This document shows positions 46,753-59,268 of a DNA stretch of 64,000 nucleotides, piece by piece. Each line of letters begins with the position of its first letter. Position 1 is the stretch's first letter. Origin of the DNA: Nitrobacter winogradskyi Nb-255 (lineage in GTDB: Bacteria; Pseudomonadota; Alphaproteobacteria; Rhizobiales; Xanthobacteraceae); contig NC_007406.1 in NCBI RefSeq assembly GCF_000012725.1, positions 1,950,001 through 2,014,000 on the forward strand. Reading direction: 5' to 3'. The notes beneath the pieces were generated by a model, which was not told where the DNA came from, did not search any database, and saw only the letters and a list, made by a program, of their open reading frames with translations. A program made the position numbers and the translations under genes.

Positions 46753-49686
46753 ATGCCACGTTCGGCCAGCGCAGCGCGCGCCGCTTTTCTATCCACGGCG
46801 CTGCTGACACTTGCGGTCGCCGCCGATAGCGCACCGGCCTTCGCCCAATCCTTCGGCGGTGACGGCGGAACAGCCGCGGGAACACCCGCCGCGGCCGGCG
46901 GAGGTTTCGGAATCGCGGAAGAGAACGGCACTGTTGCGAATGGTGGCGCCGGGGGCGGCGGCGGCGCGGGCGCGGCAGGCGGCAACTCCGTCACCGGGCA
47001 GTCAGGCGGCACGGCCGGTCTTGACGCCGATCAAGCCGACGGCGGACAGGGTGGCGATGGCAACATGACCGCAACGCCTGGTGTCGCCGGCAGCGGCGGC
47101 GGCGGCGGGAACGGCTTTATCGCAGCCGGAGGTTCGGTAGCCATCACCACGGGGTTTCGGGGCGGCCATGGCGGTGAGGGAGGACGTTCGCTCGGGGAAC
47201 ACGGTGGCGGCGGCGGAGCCGGCGGTTATGGCGTCGTCGATCTTATCGGCACGGCATTTCTGTTCGATCTCGGTTCCGGAACCCTTCAGGGCGGCAATGG
47301 CGGCGACGGCGGCGACGGCGTTTATATCGGCGCCCCCGGCGCGGCGTTGACAATTGTTTCGGGCACGATAGAGGGCGGCGGTGGAGGTTATGGAGGACGG
47401 TTCGCAATTCTCAATCACAACGCAGCGTATACTGCTGGCAGTGGCGGAGACGGCGGAGCCGCATTGTTGCTTCATGCGGGCGCATCGCTGTCGAATCATG
47501 GTGTCATTCGCGGCGGTGACGGCGGCCATGGCGCCCCTGGCGTCATGAGAATCAACAGCACTGAAGGAGACGGCGGCGATGGCGGCGCCGGGATCGTCGC
47601 GAACGCAACCTCCATCATAAACACAGGAACAATCTCAGGCGGCAACGGCGGGGTCCGAGGATGGGATGTTTTGGTACCATCCGCCAAACAGGAGCCGGCG
47701 GAGTTGGCATCGCCGGATCGAACCTGAGCATCGTCAACGCCGGGTCGATCATTGGCGGGACGCAGAACGATGGATCGATGCGTGTGGCCGCGGTCGCGCT
47801 CTCGGGTAGCGGCAATCGTTACGAGATGTAGGCGGGATCGAGCACGCTCGGCAGCGTCGTGGTCGCGCCGGGCGGCGCCAGCAACATCCTGGCGCTCGGC
47901 GGCGCGTCGAGCGGCAGCTTCGACGTTTCGAAGGTGGTCGATACCGCCACCGCCGGCATGACGGATGAGTATGCCGGTTTCACCGGCTTCGAGAAGACGG
48001 GCTCCTCGATCTGGACGCTGACGGGCACCAGCAGCTCGGCCATGCCCCTCACCGTCAACGACGGCACGCTGTTGGTGAACGGTTCGACCGCGTCGTCGTC
48101 GCTGACGACGGTGAACGCTGGCGAAACGCTTGGCGGCGGCGGTACGGTGGGCAACACCCTCGTTAACGGCGGCACGCTGTCGCCCGGCAATTCGATCGGC
48201 ACGCTGACGGTGGCCGGCGATCTGGTGTTCACCTCGGCATCGACCTACATGGTCGAGGTGTCGCCGGCGAACAGCGACTTCACTTACGTCACCGGCACGG
48301 CAACGCTGGGCGGAGCCACTGTTCAGGCGCGGTTCGCACCCGGCAGCTACGTCGAGAAGCGCTACACCATCCTCACCGCCGGCGGCGGCGTGAACGGCTC
48401 GTTCTCCGGGCCGGTGAACACCAACCTGCCGGCCAACTTCAAGAGCGCGCTCGCGACCGACGGCAACAACGCGTATCTGGACCTCGCGCTCGATTACAAA
48501 CCACCTCAATACGGCAACGGCCTCAACCGCAATCAACAGAACGTCGCCGCCACGCTGGAGAACTTTTTCAGCAACACCGGCGGCATTCCGCTGAGCTTCG
48601 GCGCATTGACCCCGCGCGGACTGTCGCAAGCCTCGGGCGAGATCGCGACCGGCGCATCGCAGGCGGCGTTCAACGCGCAAACCCTGTTCCTCAACGCGCT
48701 AACCGATCCGTTCACGACAGGCGCGCAAGGCGCGGCTCCCCCGCCCCCGTCTTCGCAGGCGATGGGTTACGCGGCAACGCCACACGAAAGCAGACTGCGC
48801 GACGCGTTCGCATCGCTCTCCGTCAAGGCGCCGCCGCTTTCCGCTCCAGTCTTCGAACCGCGCTGGCGCACGTTCGGCAGCGGCTACGGCGGATCGGCGG
48901 CAACGCCGCGATCGGGAGCCATGACGCGACCAGTCATGTTTACGGCGGCATGGGCGGCGCGGCCTACACGCCTTCGCCGGGCACATCGCTCGGCTTTGCG
49001 CTCGGCGGCGGCGGCACCTCGTTCGGCCTGAGCGACGGACTTGGCTCCGGACGCTCCGACCTGTTCCAGGCCGGCGTGTTCTCCCGCCAGGCCCTGGGCT
49101 ATGCAGGCTACCTGACCGGGGCCTTCGCCTACGGCTGACACAACGTTTCCACCGAGCGCGTGGCACCGACCGGCGAGCGGCTACGCGGCGCCTACAAGGC
49201 CAGCGTGTTCTCCGGGCGCATCGAGGCAGGCTGGCGCGTCGAGACAGCATTGGCGGGCGTGACGCCCTATGCCGCAGCCCAGGCTATCAGCTATCGGCTG
49301 CCGTCCTATCTCGAACAGGGCAACGGCGCGATCGACAGCTTCGCGCTCGGCTATGTGGCGCGCAACGTCTCCGCGCCCCGGAGCGAACTGGGCCTGCGGC
49401 TCGATCGCACCACGGTGATGGCTGATGCGCTGCTGACGTGGCGCGGCCGCGCGGCGTGGGCGCGCAACTTCAACACAGCGCGTGATGTGGCGGCGACGTT
49501 CCAGTCGCTGCCGGGCACCGGATTCCTCGTCAGCGGCGCGGCGATGGCGCCCGATGCCGCGCTGGTGCCGCCGGAGCCGAAATCAACTGGCGCAACGGCT
49601 TCGCGCTTGCCGCGAACTTCGAGGGCGAGTTCTCCGACAACTTATCCAGCTACGCCGGCAAGGGAACGCTGCGATACGCGTGGTGA
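46753..49686 (+). pseudogene. Autotransporter, disrupted by frameshifts and stops
   Basis: The ATG at 46753, after GGGGG, opens a signal peptide and a Gly-rich passenger (GGDGGAGIVANATSIINTGT). The frame changes near 47660-47690, continues as GAGGVGIAGSNLSIVNAG, and meets a TAG at 47829-47831 where related proteins have Trp. A new frameshift near 48895 leads to the barrel domain (GGMGGAAYTPSPGTSLGFAL). A TGA at 49136-49138 replaces Trp in FAYGW. A last frameshift near 49560 allows AEINWRNGFALAANFEGEFS and the terminal RYAW. The five lesions make a functional protein impossible without recoding, but all domains are still readable, so decay is recent. Confidence 0.85.
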
Positions 49687-49729
49687 GAAACTCCGCGCCG
49701 GCGTGTCCCCTCGATTCGAGAGCTGGCCA

Positions 49730-51407
<1,678 letters not shown>

Positions 51408-51459
51408 ATTTTGCGCTGCTTCTACAGCAATGCTTGTGGGTGGGAAAGGCTATGAATCA

Positions 51460-51540
51460 TGACTCTCTCATGACGAGAGCCTTTCCGCTTCCGACCAAAT
51501 CAAAAGCGGGGCTTCATGATTCTGATCTAAAATCGGCTTC
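51460..51540 (+). repeat. Class 1 repeat, left part with decayed right part
   Basis: GAGAGCCTTTCCGCTTCCG, a palindrome with AATCAAAAGCGGGGCTTC, then TGATTCTGATCTAAAATCGG and CTTCCACTTGG. The right module's GCGTTTTC arm is missing. It ends about 35 bp upstream of the queF start. Confidence 0.6.
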
Positions 51541-51573
51541 CACTTGGCCGACCCCGCTTGGACAGAGACGATC

Positions 51574-52050
51574 ATGCCCAGAAAGCCCCCCTCTTCGCCG
51601 AAATCCTCGCCTTTGCAGCTTGGCCGCGCCGTGGCGTGGCCTGATTCTCCGGAGCAGGCAAAACTCGACCGCGTGCCCAATCCACAGAAGGGCACCAACT
51701 ACGTCGCGCGGTTCACGGCGCCGGAATTCACCGCGCTGTGCCCGGTCACCGGCCAGCCGGATTTTGCCCATTTGGTCATCGACTATGTGCCGGGGTCCTG
51801 GCTGCTGGAATCAAAATCGCTCAAGCTGTATCTCGCCAGTTTTCGCAATCACGGGGCCTTCCACGAGGATTGCACTGTGGCGATCGGCAAGCGCATCGTC
51901 GCCGCGATCAAACCGAAATGGCTGCGTATCGGCGGCTACTGGTTTCCGCGCGGCGGTATTCCCATTGATGTGTTCTGGCAGACCGGAGCAGCGCCCAGGG
52001 GTGTCTGGATTCCCGATCAGGATGTGCCATCTTACCGAGGCCGGGGCTGA
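51574..52050 (+). CDS. queF: NADPH-dependent preQ0 reductase (QueF)
   Basis: A 158-residue enzyme of queuosine synthesis that reduces 7-cyano-7-deazaguanine (preQ0) to preQ1. The thioimide-forming Cys is in [13 protein letters not shown] (C56), and the QueF motif region is [19 protein letters not shown] followed by FHEDC. The short single-domain form is the Bacillus-type. ATG 51574 is preferred over a TTG at 51544. With tgt and queA in the same window, three later steps of the pathway are present but not in one operon. The leader is repeat-derived. Confidence 0.93.
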   Translation: MPRKPPSSPKSSPLQLGRAVAWPDSPEQAKLDRVPNPQKGTNYVARFTAPEFTALCPVTGQPDFAHLVIDYVPGSWLLESKSLKLYLASFRNHGAFHEDCTVAIGKRIVAAIKPKWLRIGGYWFPRGGIPIDVFWQTGAAPRGVWIPDQDVPSYRGRG

Positions 52051-52082
52051 AAGGCGCGCGCCACCCGCGCATGCCGCTGCCG

Positions 52083-52799
52083 TCAGAAACCGATCGTTAG
52101 CGAAGCACTGAGACTCGCGCGCCAGACATCGTCGATCCTGTAGGGATTGATACTGGTGATTCCCAGATTACCGCTTCTTGCGCTACCCGTTTCAAACCCA
52201 CCGGCGTAGGCGACCAGGCCGTCCAGTCCCACCTCAGCACTGGGCGCGATCTTGTACCGGAATCCGAGCCCGACCTGGGCGGCGGTACCGGTCCTGGTGT
52301 GGGTGGCCAGATCGGCGAGGAAAATCCCAGTCGCCTTATTGGTCTCGATCACTCGGGACAGTGTATTGAATGTTATGCCGAGACCCGCCGTGGTTCTCAT
52401 GGAGATCACATCCGTCAGGGGAATCTCATACGCAACATTGCCCAGGATCGCGTTGCTGATCGCGGTGCCGTCGAACCTTGATGAAGCCCCGTACAGCGGG
52501 AAATTCGCATCCCAGCCAATACCTCCCTGGCCATGCTGGTAGCTGACGAAAGCCGACATGGCTGAATCAAACCGATAGCCGACATGACCGCCGCCGCCCA
52601 CGAAGTTGCCCAGTTTCACGTTGCCGACGACACCGCCTCCGGCAAAGGGCGCGCCGCCATTAACCGTGCTGGACGATCCGAATGCCGCTCCCCCCGACAC
52701 ATCCAGCCCGGCGAAGAAGCCTGGCTCAGCCGCGAGGGCAGATAAAGGAGAAGCGATTGTCACGAGGGTTACCAAACCTAACAATCCACGTAACATCAT
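52083..52799 (-). CDS. Outer-membrane beta-barrel protein
   Basis: A 238-residue protein. A signal peptide ends near ALAAEP (about residue 24), and the C-terminus is LTIGF with a terminal Phe, typical for BAM-dependent barrels. Alternating strands such as GGHVGYRFDSAMSAFVSYQH, VAYEIPLTDVISMRTTAGLG and VGLGFRYKIAPSAEVGLDG suggest an eight-stranded barrel like OmpW or OmpA-type porins. There are no cysteines. It is convergent with queF and 32 bp from it. I cannot name the family exactly. Confidence 0.75.
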   Translation of the reverse strand: MMLRGLLGLVTLVTIASPLSALAAEPGFFAGLDVSGGAAFGSSSTVNGGAPFAGGGVVGNVKLGNFVGGGGHVGYRFDSAMSAFVSYQHGQGGIGWDANFPLYGASSRFDGTAISNAILGNVAYEIPLTDVISMRTTAGLGITFNTLSRVIETNKATGIFLADLATHTRTGTAAQVGLGFRYKIAPSAEVGLDGLVAYAGGFETGSARSGNLGITSINPYRIDDVWRASLSASLTIGF

Positions 52800-52898
52800 T
52801 GTCAGTTATCTCCACAAATCTGTGAGAGATTATCCGTTTGGTATGGTTACCATCCTCCTAAGGGCTTTTCTTGGCGGATCGAAAGTTACGGCCCGCGA

Positions 52899-54095
52899 TC
52901 ACGCCTTCGCGGCCAGCAGCCGCGCGCAGACCAATCCGAGAATCGCGATGACGAGGGCATTCACAGCGAGCGTGGGAAATTTTCCGACCCATGAAAGGCT
53001 CAGGCCATAGGCGACGGGGCCTGCCGTCTGCCCCATGTAGAAGAAAAACGAATGCAGCGACAGCGCGGTCGCCCGCGCCTGCTCGGACAATTGGCTTGCG
53101 AACACCTGAAGGCAGCCGTGCAGCATGTAGAACCCCCAGCCCATCGCAACGAAGCTGAGAAGCTGGATGCGCCAGTCCGGGCCCAGGCCGACCGCCACGA
53201 TCTGCGCCGCCACCAGCAAGGCCCCGGAAATCATCATGCCGCGAACGCCGAGCAGCACCAGAAACCGTGACACCGTCATGGTGTAGAACAGGCCGCCGAC
53301 GGCAAAGCCGGCGATGACGATGCCCGCGATCGACAGCCGGGTTTCACCGAGTTCGAACAGGAACGCCGCGACGTAGGGAAACAGCCCGAGCACGCAGCAG
53401 CCTTCGATAAAAACGGCCGAATAACAGACCCTGGCGTTCGAATTGCTGAAGATCTGCCGATAGCCCTGCCGCAGATCGGTCAACTTCATCCGTCGCGAGG
53501 TCGCGATCGCGTCGCCGCGTTGAAATCCGAGTCCGACCGCGATCGACACCGCGAGAACCAGCGCACCGAGCACAACGAGCACGCCTCGCCAGCCGACGAG
53601 ATCACCGATCACGCCGGCGAAAGAGGCGCCCAGCAGGTTGCCTCCCATCGTACCCGCGATGGTCCGGCCGATCGCCACCTGTCGCTGCGGCACCGGCACC
53701 AGGTCGCTCGCCATGCCGAGCGCAACTGGAAAAACACCGCCGGATGCGATCCCGGCGAAGATTCGCGTGACGAACAGCGCGGCATAGGATGTGCACAGCG
53801 CGCCGGCGACGTTCGAGATGCCGAGCAGCACCAGGCACACCAGCATCAGCCGCCCCTTGCCGAAGATATCGGCGGCCGCGCCGATCAGCGGCTGCACGAT
53901 GGCGAACGAGAAGGCGGTGACCGCGGACAGGCCGGCGGCGGTCGCGACCGTCACCGACAGATCCTCGGCGACATGCGGAAGCACCGGGTCCATCGCGCGC
54001 GTCGATAGGCTCGCCGCGAAGGTCGCCAGCGCGATGATGTTCAGGAGCGGCGGCAATTTAGGCTTCCCGGCCGCTGCCGGGTCAGCCGATGTCAT
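52899..54095 (-). CDS. Major facilitator superfamily transporter
   Basis: A 398-residue transporter with 12 predicted helices. The loop between helices 2 and 3 carries GAAADIFGKGRLMLVCLVLL, a form of the MFS A-motif. The layout and FVTRIFAGIASGGVFPVALG resemble DHA1-family drug or sugar efflux proteins. The substrate is unknown. Its ATG overlaps the kdsA TGA (ATGA), so translation is coupled to kdsA, an uncommon partner for a transporter. Confidence 0.88.
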   Translation of the reverse strand: MTSADPAAAGKPKLPPLLNIIALATFAASLSTRAMDPVLPHVAEDLSVTVATAAGLSAVTAFSFAIVQPLIGAAADIFGKGRLMLVCLVLLGISNVAGALCTSYAALFVTRIFAGIASGGVFPVALGMASDLVPVPQRQVAIGRTIAGTMGGNLLGASFAGVIGDLVGWRGVLVVLGALVLAVSIAVGLGFQRGDAIATSRRMKLTDLRQGYRQIFSNSNARVCYSAVFIEGCCVLGLFPYVAAFLFELGETRLSIAGIVIAGFAVGGLFYTMTVSRFLVLLGVRGMMISGALLVAAQIVAVGLGPDWRIQLLSFVAMGWGFYMLHGCLQVFASQLSEQARATALSLHSFFFYMGQTAGPVAYGLSLSWVGKFPTLAVNALVIAILGLVCARLLAAKA

Positions 54096-54955
54096 TCCGG
54101 GCAGGCCGGGTCGGCCGCCTTCGCCAGAGCATCGAACGCCATCAGCCTTCGCACCAGTGCCTCGAACTCGCGCAGCGGCACCATGTTCGGGCCATCCGAC
54201 GGCGCATGATCGGGATCGGGATGGGTCTCGATGAACACGCCAGCGACGCCGACCGCGACCGCCGCGCGCGCCAGCACCGGCACGAACTCGCGCTCACCGC
54301 CGGTTGAGGCGCCCTTGCCTCCCGGCTGCTGCACGGAATGGGTTGCGTCGAAAATGACCGGCGCGCCGGTGGTGCGCGCAAGGATCGGCAGCGCGCGCAT
54401 ATCGGACACCAGCGTATTGTAGCCGAACGACGCGCCGCGCTCGGTGACCAGGATATTGCGGTTGCCCCCGCCGGTGATCTTGGCGACCACGTTCCCCATG
54501 TCCCATGGCGCCAGGAACTGCCCCTTCTTGACATTGACGACCTTGCCTGTCGCGGCCGCCGCCAGCAACAGGTCGGTCTGCCGGCACAGGAACGCCGGAA
54601 TCTGCAACACATCCACCACTTGCGCGACCTCGGCGCATTGGGCTGCCTCATGAACATCGGTCAGCACCGGCAATCCGAGCGACGACCGAATGTCCGCGAA
54701 AACCGGCAGCGCCTGCTTCAGGCCGATCCCGCGCGCGCCGGAAGCGCTGGTGCGGTTGGCCTTGTCGAAAGACGTCTTGAACACAAGGCCGACGTTCAAC
54801 CTCGCGGCGATGTCCTTCAGCGCGCCGGCCACCTCGAGCGCGTGGGCCCGGCTTTCCATCTGGCACGGACCGGCAATAATCGACAGCGGCCGGTCCTGGC
54901 CGAAAGTCACGGAGCCGACGGAGACGACGGGCGATGCGGAGACGGGCTGGTTCAA
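54092..54955 (-). CDS. kdsA: 3-deoxy-D-manno-octulosonate 8-phosphate synthase
   Basis: A 287-residue enzyme that joins arabinose-5-phosphate and phosphoenolpyruvate to make Kdo-8-phosphate for lipopolysaccharide. Motifs are IIAGPCQMESRAHALE, FKTSFDKANRTS, PVLTDVHEAAQ and VIFDATHSVQQPGG. The start is a TTG at 54955, since AAAGGAA lies 7 nt upstream and no ATG is available in the conserved N-terminus. It lies between pyrG and eno, as in many alphaproteobacteria, with a PAAR gene inserted upstream. Confidence 0.95.
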   Translation of the reverse strand: MNQPVSASPVVSVGSVTFGQDRPLSIIAGPCQMESRAHALEVAGALKDIAARLNVGLVFKTSFDKANRTSASGARGIGLKQALPVFADIRSSLGLPVLTDVHEAAQCAEVAQVVDVLQIPAFLCRQTDLLLAAAATGKVVNVKKGQFLAPWDMGNVVAKITGGGNRNILVTERGASFGYNTLVSDMRALPILARTTGAPVIFDATHSVQQPGGKGASTGGEREFVPVLARAAVAVGVAGVFIETHPDPDHAPSDGPNMVPLREFEALVRRLMAFDALAKAADPACPE

Positions 54956-55106
54956 GGTGAGTTCCTTTGCCGGCGGACCATGCCGGGCCGCGGCGGCGGG
55001 ATCAACCCGCTTGTCGCATCGAATGGCAGCCGCCGTTCACAGGTAGGCCGTAGCTCCGCCAGGTCAGGCCTGATAGGCTGTACGCCGCCGTTTTCCGGAG
55101 CCGCAA

Positions 55107-55463
55107 ATGCGCCTGCCCCTTGTTGTTTCGATCGCCACAGCATCCGCCTTTATCGGTACGGTTCAACCGGGACCGGCGCGGAGTCAAACGCCAAACCCGC
55201 TAGCGCAATCGCCCGGCGTCATCACCGGCGGAAGCCAGAACGTGATGGTCAACGGCAAACCCGCCGCGCGTCAGGGCGACGCTACCACCGGCGGCGCGCT
55301 GATCGAAGGATCGTCCAATGTCTTCATCAACGGCAAACCGGCCACGGTGATCGGCAACCGAACCGGATGCGGCGGCTCGGTCACTTCTGGCGGCCATGGC
55401 GTGTTCATCAACGGCAAGCCAATGGCGCGCCAGGGCGACCAACCGTCTGGATGTGCAAGATAG
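55107..55463 (+). CDS. Exported PAAR-domain protein
   Basis: A 118-residue protein. ATG at 55107 follows GGAG. A signal peptide covers about the first 26 residues (ending GPARS). The rest is PAAR-like: PGVITGGSQNVMVNGKPAAR, then GSSNVFINGKPATVIG and GGHGVFINGKPMARQGD, a threefold repeated turn. PAAR proteins normally cap type VI secretion spikes and stay in the cytoplasm until fired, so a Sec signal is unusual. No other secretion gene is in the window. It is divergent from kdsA and convergent with pyrG, 4 bp away. Confidence 0.8.
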   Translation: MRLPLVVSIATASAFIGTVQPGPARSQTPNPLAQSPGVITGGSQNVMVNGKPAARQGDATTGGALIEGSSNVFINGKPATVIGNRTGCGGSVTSGGHGVFINGKPMARQGDQPSGCAR

Positions 55464-55467
55464 TGAC

Positions 55468-57111
<1,644 letters not shown>

Positions 57112-57265
57112 TTAAGGCTCCCGTGTCGATTCGCCAAAACCAATCGCGGCCTCCAGCCGGAATGCGAAAGGGCTGTGGGCGACTTCAGAATTCAAACGAT
57201 CTTGCAGTCCCTTGGTGAAACTGCTGATGCAGGATGGCGGCCCCGCCCTGCATCACGTCCTTGAT

Positions 57266-57640
57266 TTACTGGGAACGCGGCGCCTGCGGACCGGCGGGGG
57301 CCGGCGCCTGTTCCGACTGCTTCAGCGAATCGAGCAAACCGCCACCGCTCGGCGGGGCGACCGGGGTCGCCGGCTGCGATTGCGACGCCGGCGCCGTATC
57401 CAGGATCGAGCCCGGTTTCTGTTCGACGCCGGCAAGCCAGGACAGGAGCAAGCTGGTCACGAAAAAGCCGGCCGCAAGAAAAGACGTCGTGCGCGTCAGC
57501 AGGTTCGCCGTGCCCCGGCTTGACATGAAACCGGCGCCGCCGCCCATGCCGAGGCCACCGCCTTCGGATTTCTGCAGCAGAACGACGACGGTCAACGTCG
57601 CGACGATGATCAAATGGATGACGATAACTGCGGTCTGCAT
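57266..57640 (-). CDS. secG: Preprotein translocase subunit SecG
   Basis: A 124-residue integral membrane protein of the Sec channel. Two helices (about 3-22 and 50-70) flank the typical loop LLQKSEGGGLGMGGGAGFMS followed by RGTANLLTRTT. The Pro/Gln/Ala-rich cytoplasmic tail is longer than in E. coli but common in alphaproteobacteria. The ATG at 57640 has AAGG 7 nt upstream; a start 15 codons earlier is unlikely. Confidence 0.93.
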   Translation of the reverse strand: MQTAVIVIHLIIVATLTVVVLLQKSEGGGLGMGGGAGFMSSRGTANLLTRTTSFLAAGFFVTSLLLSWLAGVEQKPGSILDTAPASQSQPATPVAPPSGGGLLDSLKQSEQAPAPAGPQAPRSQ

Positions 57641-57702
57641 CTCTGGCCTTCCATCACAAGTGCGCGCCGGACGGCCGGACATCACAGGCTTGCGGGGCTT
57701 GA

Positions 57703-57910
57703 ACTAGATCACGATGGTTTCGGATCGAATCGATCCAAAACCATGAACGTGATCGATTCTATCGATTCTAATGTCTTAGAGCGGGATGCGGGCGAAAACC
57801 GCTACACACTTTCCTCATCCCGCTCTAGTGGGTTCGGCTCCGACGTTCGCATCCGGGACGCGCGGCCAACGGCCAAGGAGTCGCGAATATCAAACCCACT
57901 CCACTCGGCG
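57703..57910 (+). repeat. Chain of hairpins E, F and a broken G
   Basis: E (57704-57754): CTAGATCACGATGGTTTCGG to ATGAACGTGATC, with a nested GATCGAATCGATC core. F (57777-57828): TTAGAGCGGGATGCGGG to CATCCCGCTCTAG. G begins AGTGGGTTCGGCTCCGACG but its other arm is only partly recognisable (GCGAATATCAAACCCACT). It matches the order seen at 51129. Confidence 0.85.
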
Positions 57911-57962
57911 GGGTATCTACACGATCAGGCGCGGCGTTGTCACCCCCACAGGGTCGCCCCCG

Positions 57963-58072
57963 CTAGAGCATCGGACCCGAAAGTGGGAACCGGTTTCGGG
58001 ATAAATCCGATGCTCAATCAATTAACTGGAGCGGCGGCGCTGATTCCATTTAATCGGCCGCCGCTCTAGAGC
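57963..58072 (+). repeat. Class D repeat and a GC-rich palindrome
   Basis: CTAGAGCATCGGACCCG pairs with GGATAAATCCGATGCTC. Then AGCGGCGGC (58030-58038) pairs with GCCGCCGCT (58057-58065) and runs into CTAGAG, which starts the next class 1 repeat. Confidence 0.8.
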
Positions 58073-58170
58073 CTTTTCGCTTCTGATTGAATCCGAAGCG
58101 AAGCTCAAGATTGTTGTTCTGACGCGTTTCTGCACGCGAACCGGTTTCCACTTCGCTCGAAACGCTCTAG
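58070..58170 (+). repeat. Class 1 repeat upstream of the tpiA 3' end
   Basis: AGAGCCTTTTCGCTTCTG, a palindrome to CCGAAGCGAAGCTC, TTGTTGTTCTGACGCGTTTC, ACGCGAACCGGTTTCCAC and CGCTCGAAACGCTCTAG. The tpiA stop follows 25 bp later. Confidence 0.88.
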
Positions 58171-58194
58171 GCGGCTGGCCATTGCAGGAAACAG

Positions 58195-58947
58195 TCAGGC
58201 GACGGCCTGGGCGATCCCCAGAAAATCCGCCGCCTTGAGGCTGGCGCCGCCGATCAACGCTCCGTTCACGTTCGGAACCGCGAGCAACTCCGCAGCGTTC
58301 GACGGCTTCACCGACCCGCCGTACAGAATGCGAATCTTCGTGCCTTCCGCGCTAAACCGTTCCGCGAGCTTTTCGCGGATAAACCTGTGGACTTCCTGCA
58401 CGTCCTGCGATGTCGGTGTGCGCCCGGTGCCGATCGCCCAGACCGGTTCGTAGGCCACGACGAGATTGGCGGCCGTCGCGCCATCCGGCAGCGAGCCCGT
58501 GAGCTGCCGACCGACCACATCGAGCGTCTGACCGGCATCGCGCTGGTCCTGCGTCTCGCCGACGCAGACGATGGCGGTCAGCCCCGCCCGCCATGCGGCT
58601 TCGGCCTTCTCCCGCACCAGAGCGTCGCTCTCCGCATGATCTGCGCGGCGCTCGGAATGGCCGACGATGACCGCGGTGGCGCCCGCGTCCCCCAGCATCT
58701 CGGCGGAAATATCGCCGGTGTGGGCTCCGGACGGCTTGGGGTGGCAATCCTGCCCGCCAATTCCCACCGGCGAGCCCTGCACCGCTCCCACGAACGCCAG
58801 CACCAGCGTCGCCGGCGGACAAATGAGCAGATCGGCTTTTTGCGCGGGACCAGCCGCTCCTGAAATTATCTGGCCGAGTTCGCTGGCCGAAGCCTTCAGG
58901 CCGTTCATCTTCCAGTTTCCAGCAATCAGCGGTCGCAGCCCGGTCAT
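58195..58947 (-). CDS. tpiA: Triosephosphate isomerase
   Basis: A 250-residue TIM-barrel enzyme that interconverts dihydroxyacetone phosphate and glyceraldehyde-3-phosphate. Catalytic residues are seen in AGNWKMNG (Lys), VIVGHSERR (His) and [13 protein letters not shown] (Glu). The flexible phosphate loop follows, and ILYGGSVKP is near the end. ATG at 58947. It diverges from ppiD, with a tandem repeat in the space between. secG lies downstream after a 554-bp repeat-filled gap. Confidence 0.96.
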   Translation of the reverse strand: MTGLRPLIAGNWKMNGLKASASELGQIISGAAGPAQKADLLICPPATLVLAFVGAVQGSPVGIGGQDCHPKPSGAHTGDISAEMLGDAGATAVIVGHSERRADHAESDALVREKAEAAWRAGLTAIVCVGETQDQRDAGQTLDVVGRQLTGSLPDGATAANLVVAYEPVWAIGTGRTPTSQDVQEVHRFIREKLAERFSAEGTKIRILYGGSVKPSNAAELLAVPNVNGALIGGASLKAADFLGIAQAVA

Positions 58948-59180
58948 GGATCTCTCATCATAGGTGATTTTGACGTTGCGTCATTTCGGCGTGCCGGCAA
59001 TCCGGCGCCCGAAGTTCACGGACCTTGCTAGCAGAGGTTATCGGCCGGGGCCAGTCTCCGGCGCACGCCGCGGCTTATGGTCGAGCGCTCGGCCGAGGTT
59101 GCGACGGCGCGCTTGCCACTTTATGATGCGTTATCAATTTGGTGACGCCCTCGCGCGGCTTCCGCTCAAGTGCGACCCGC
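58948..59180. other. tpiA/ppiD divergent space before the tandem repeat
   Basis: No gene is visible. The promoters of tpiA and perhaps ppiD should lie here. An open frame on the + strand runs through, but it has no ribosome site and only extends ppiD artificially. Confidence 0.4.
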
Positions 59181-59249
59181 TTCCCATACGACCTGCTTCC
59201 CATACGACCTGCTTCCCATACGACCTGCTTCCCATACGACCTGCTTCCC
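59181..59249. repeat. 16-bp tandem repeat directly upstream of ppiD
   Basis: Four perfect copies of TTCCCATACGACCTGC (59181-59196, 59197-59212, 59213-59228, 59229-59244) are followed by a partial fifth (TTCCC). A diverged half copy, CGACCCGC, precedes them. The array ends 19 nt before the ppiD ATG. Confidence 0.97.
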
Positions 59250-59268
59250 TCCTGCAAAAGACGGACTC

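Noticed and set aside
46753-47727. A mycobacterial PE_PGRS-like protein, suggested by Gly-Gly-X repeats.
   Set aside because: The later barrel domain and the signal peptide show it is an alphaproteobacterial autotransporter passenger.
59170-59268. An N-terminal extension of ppiD through the tandem repeat.
   Set aside because: It translates the 16-bp repeat and has no ribosome site. The ATG at 59269 starts the conserved protein.
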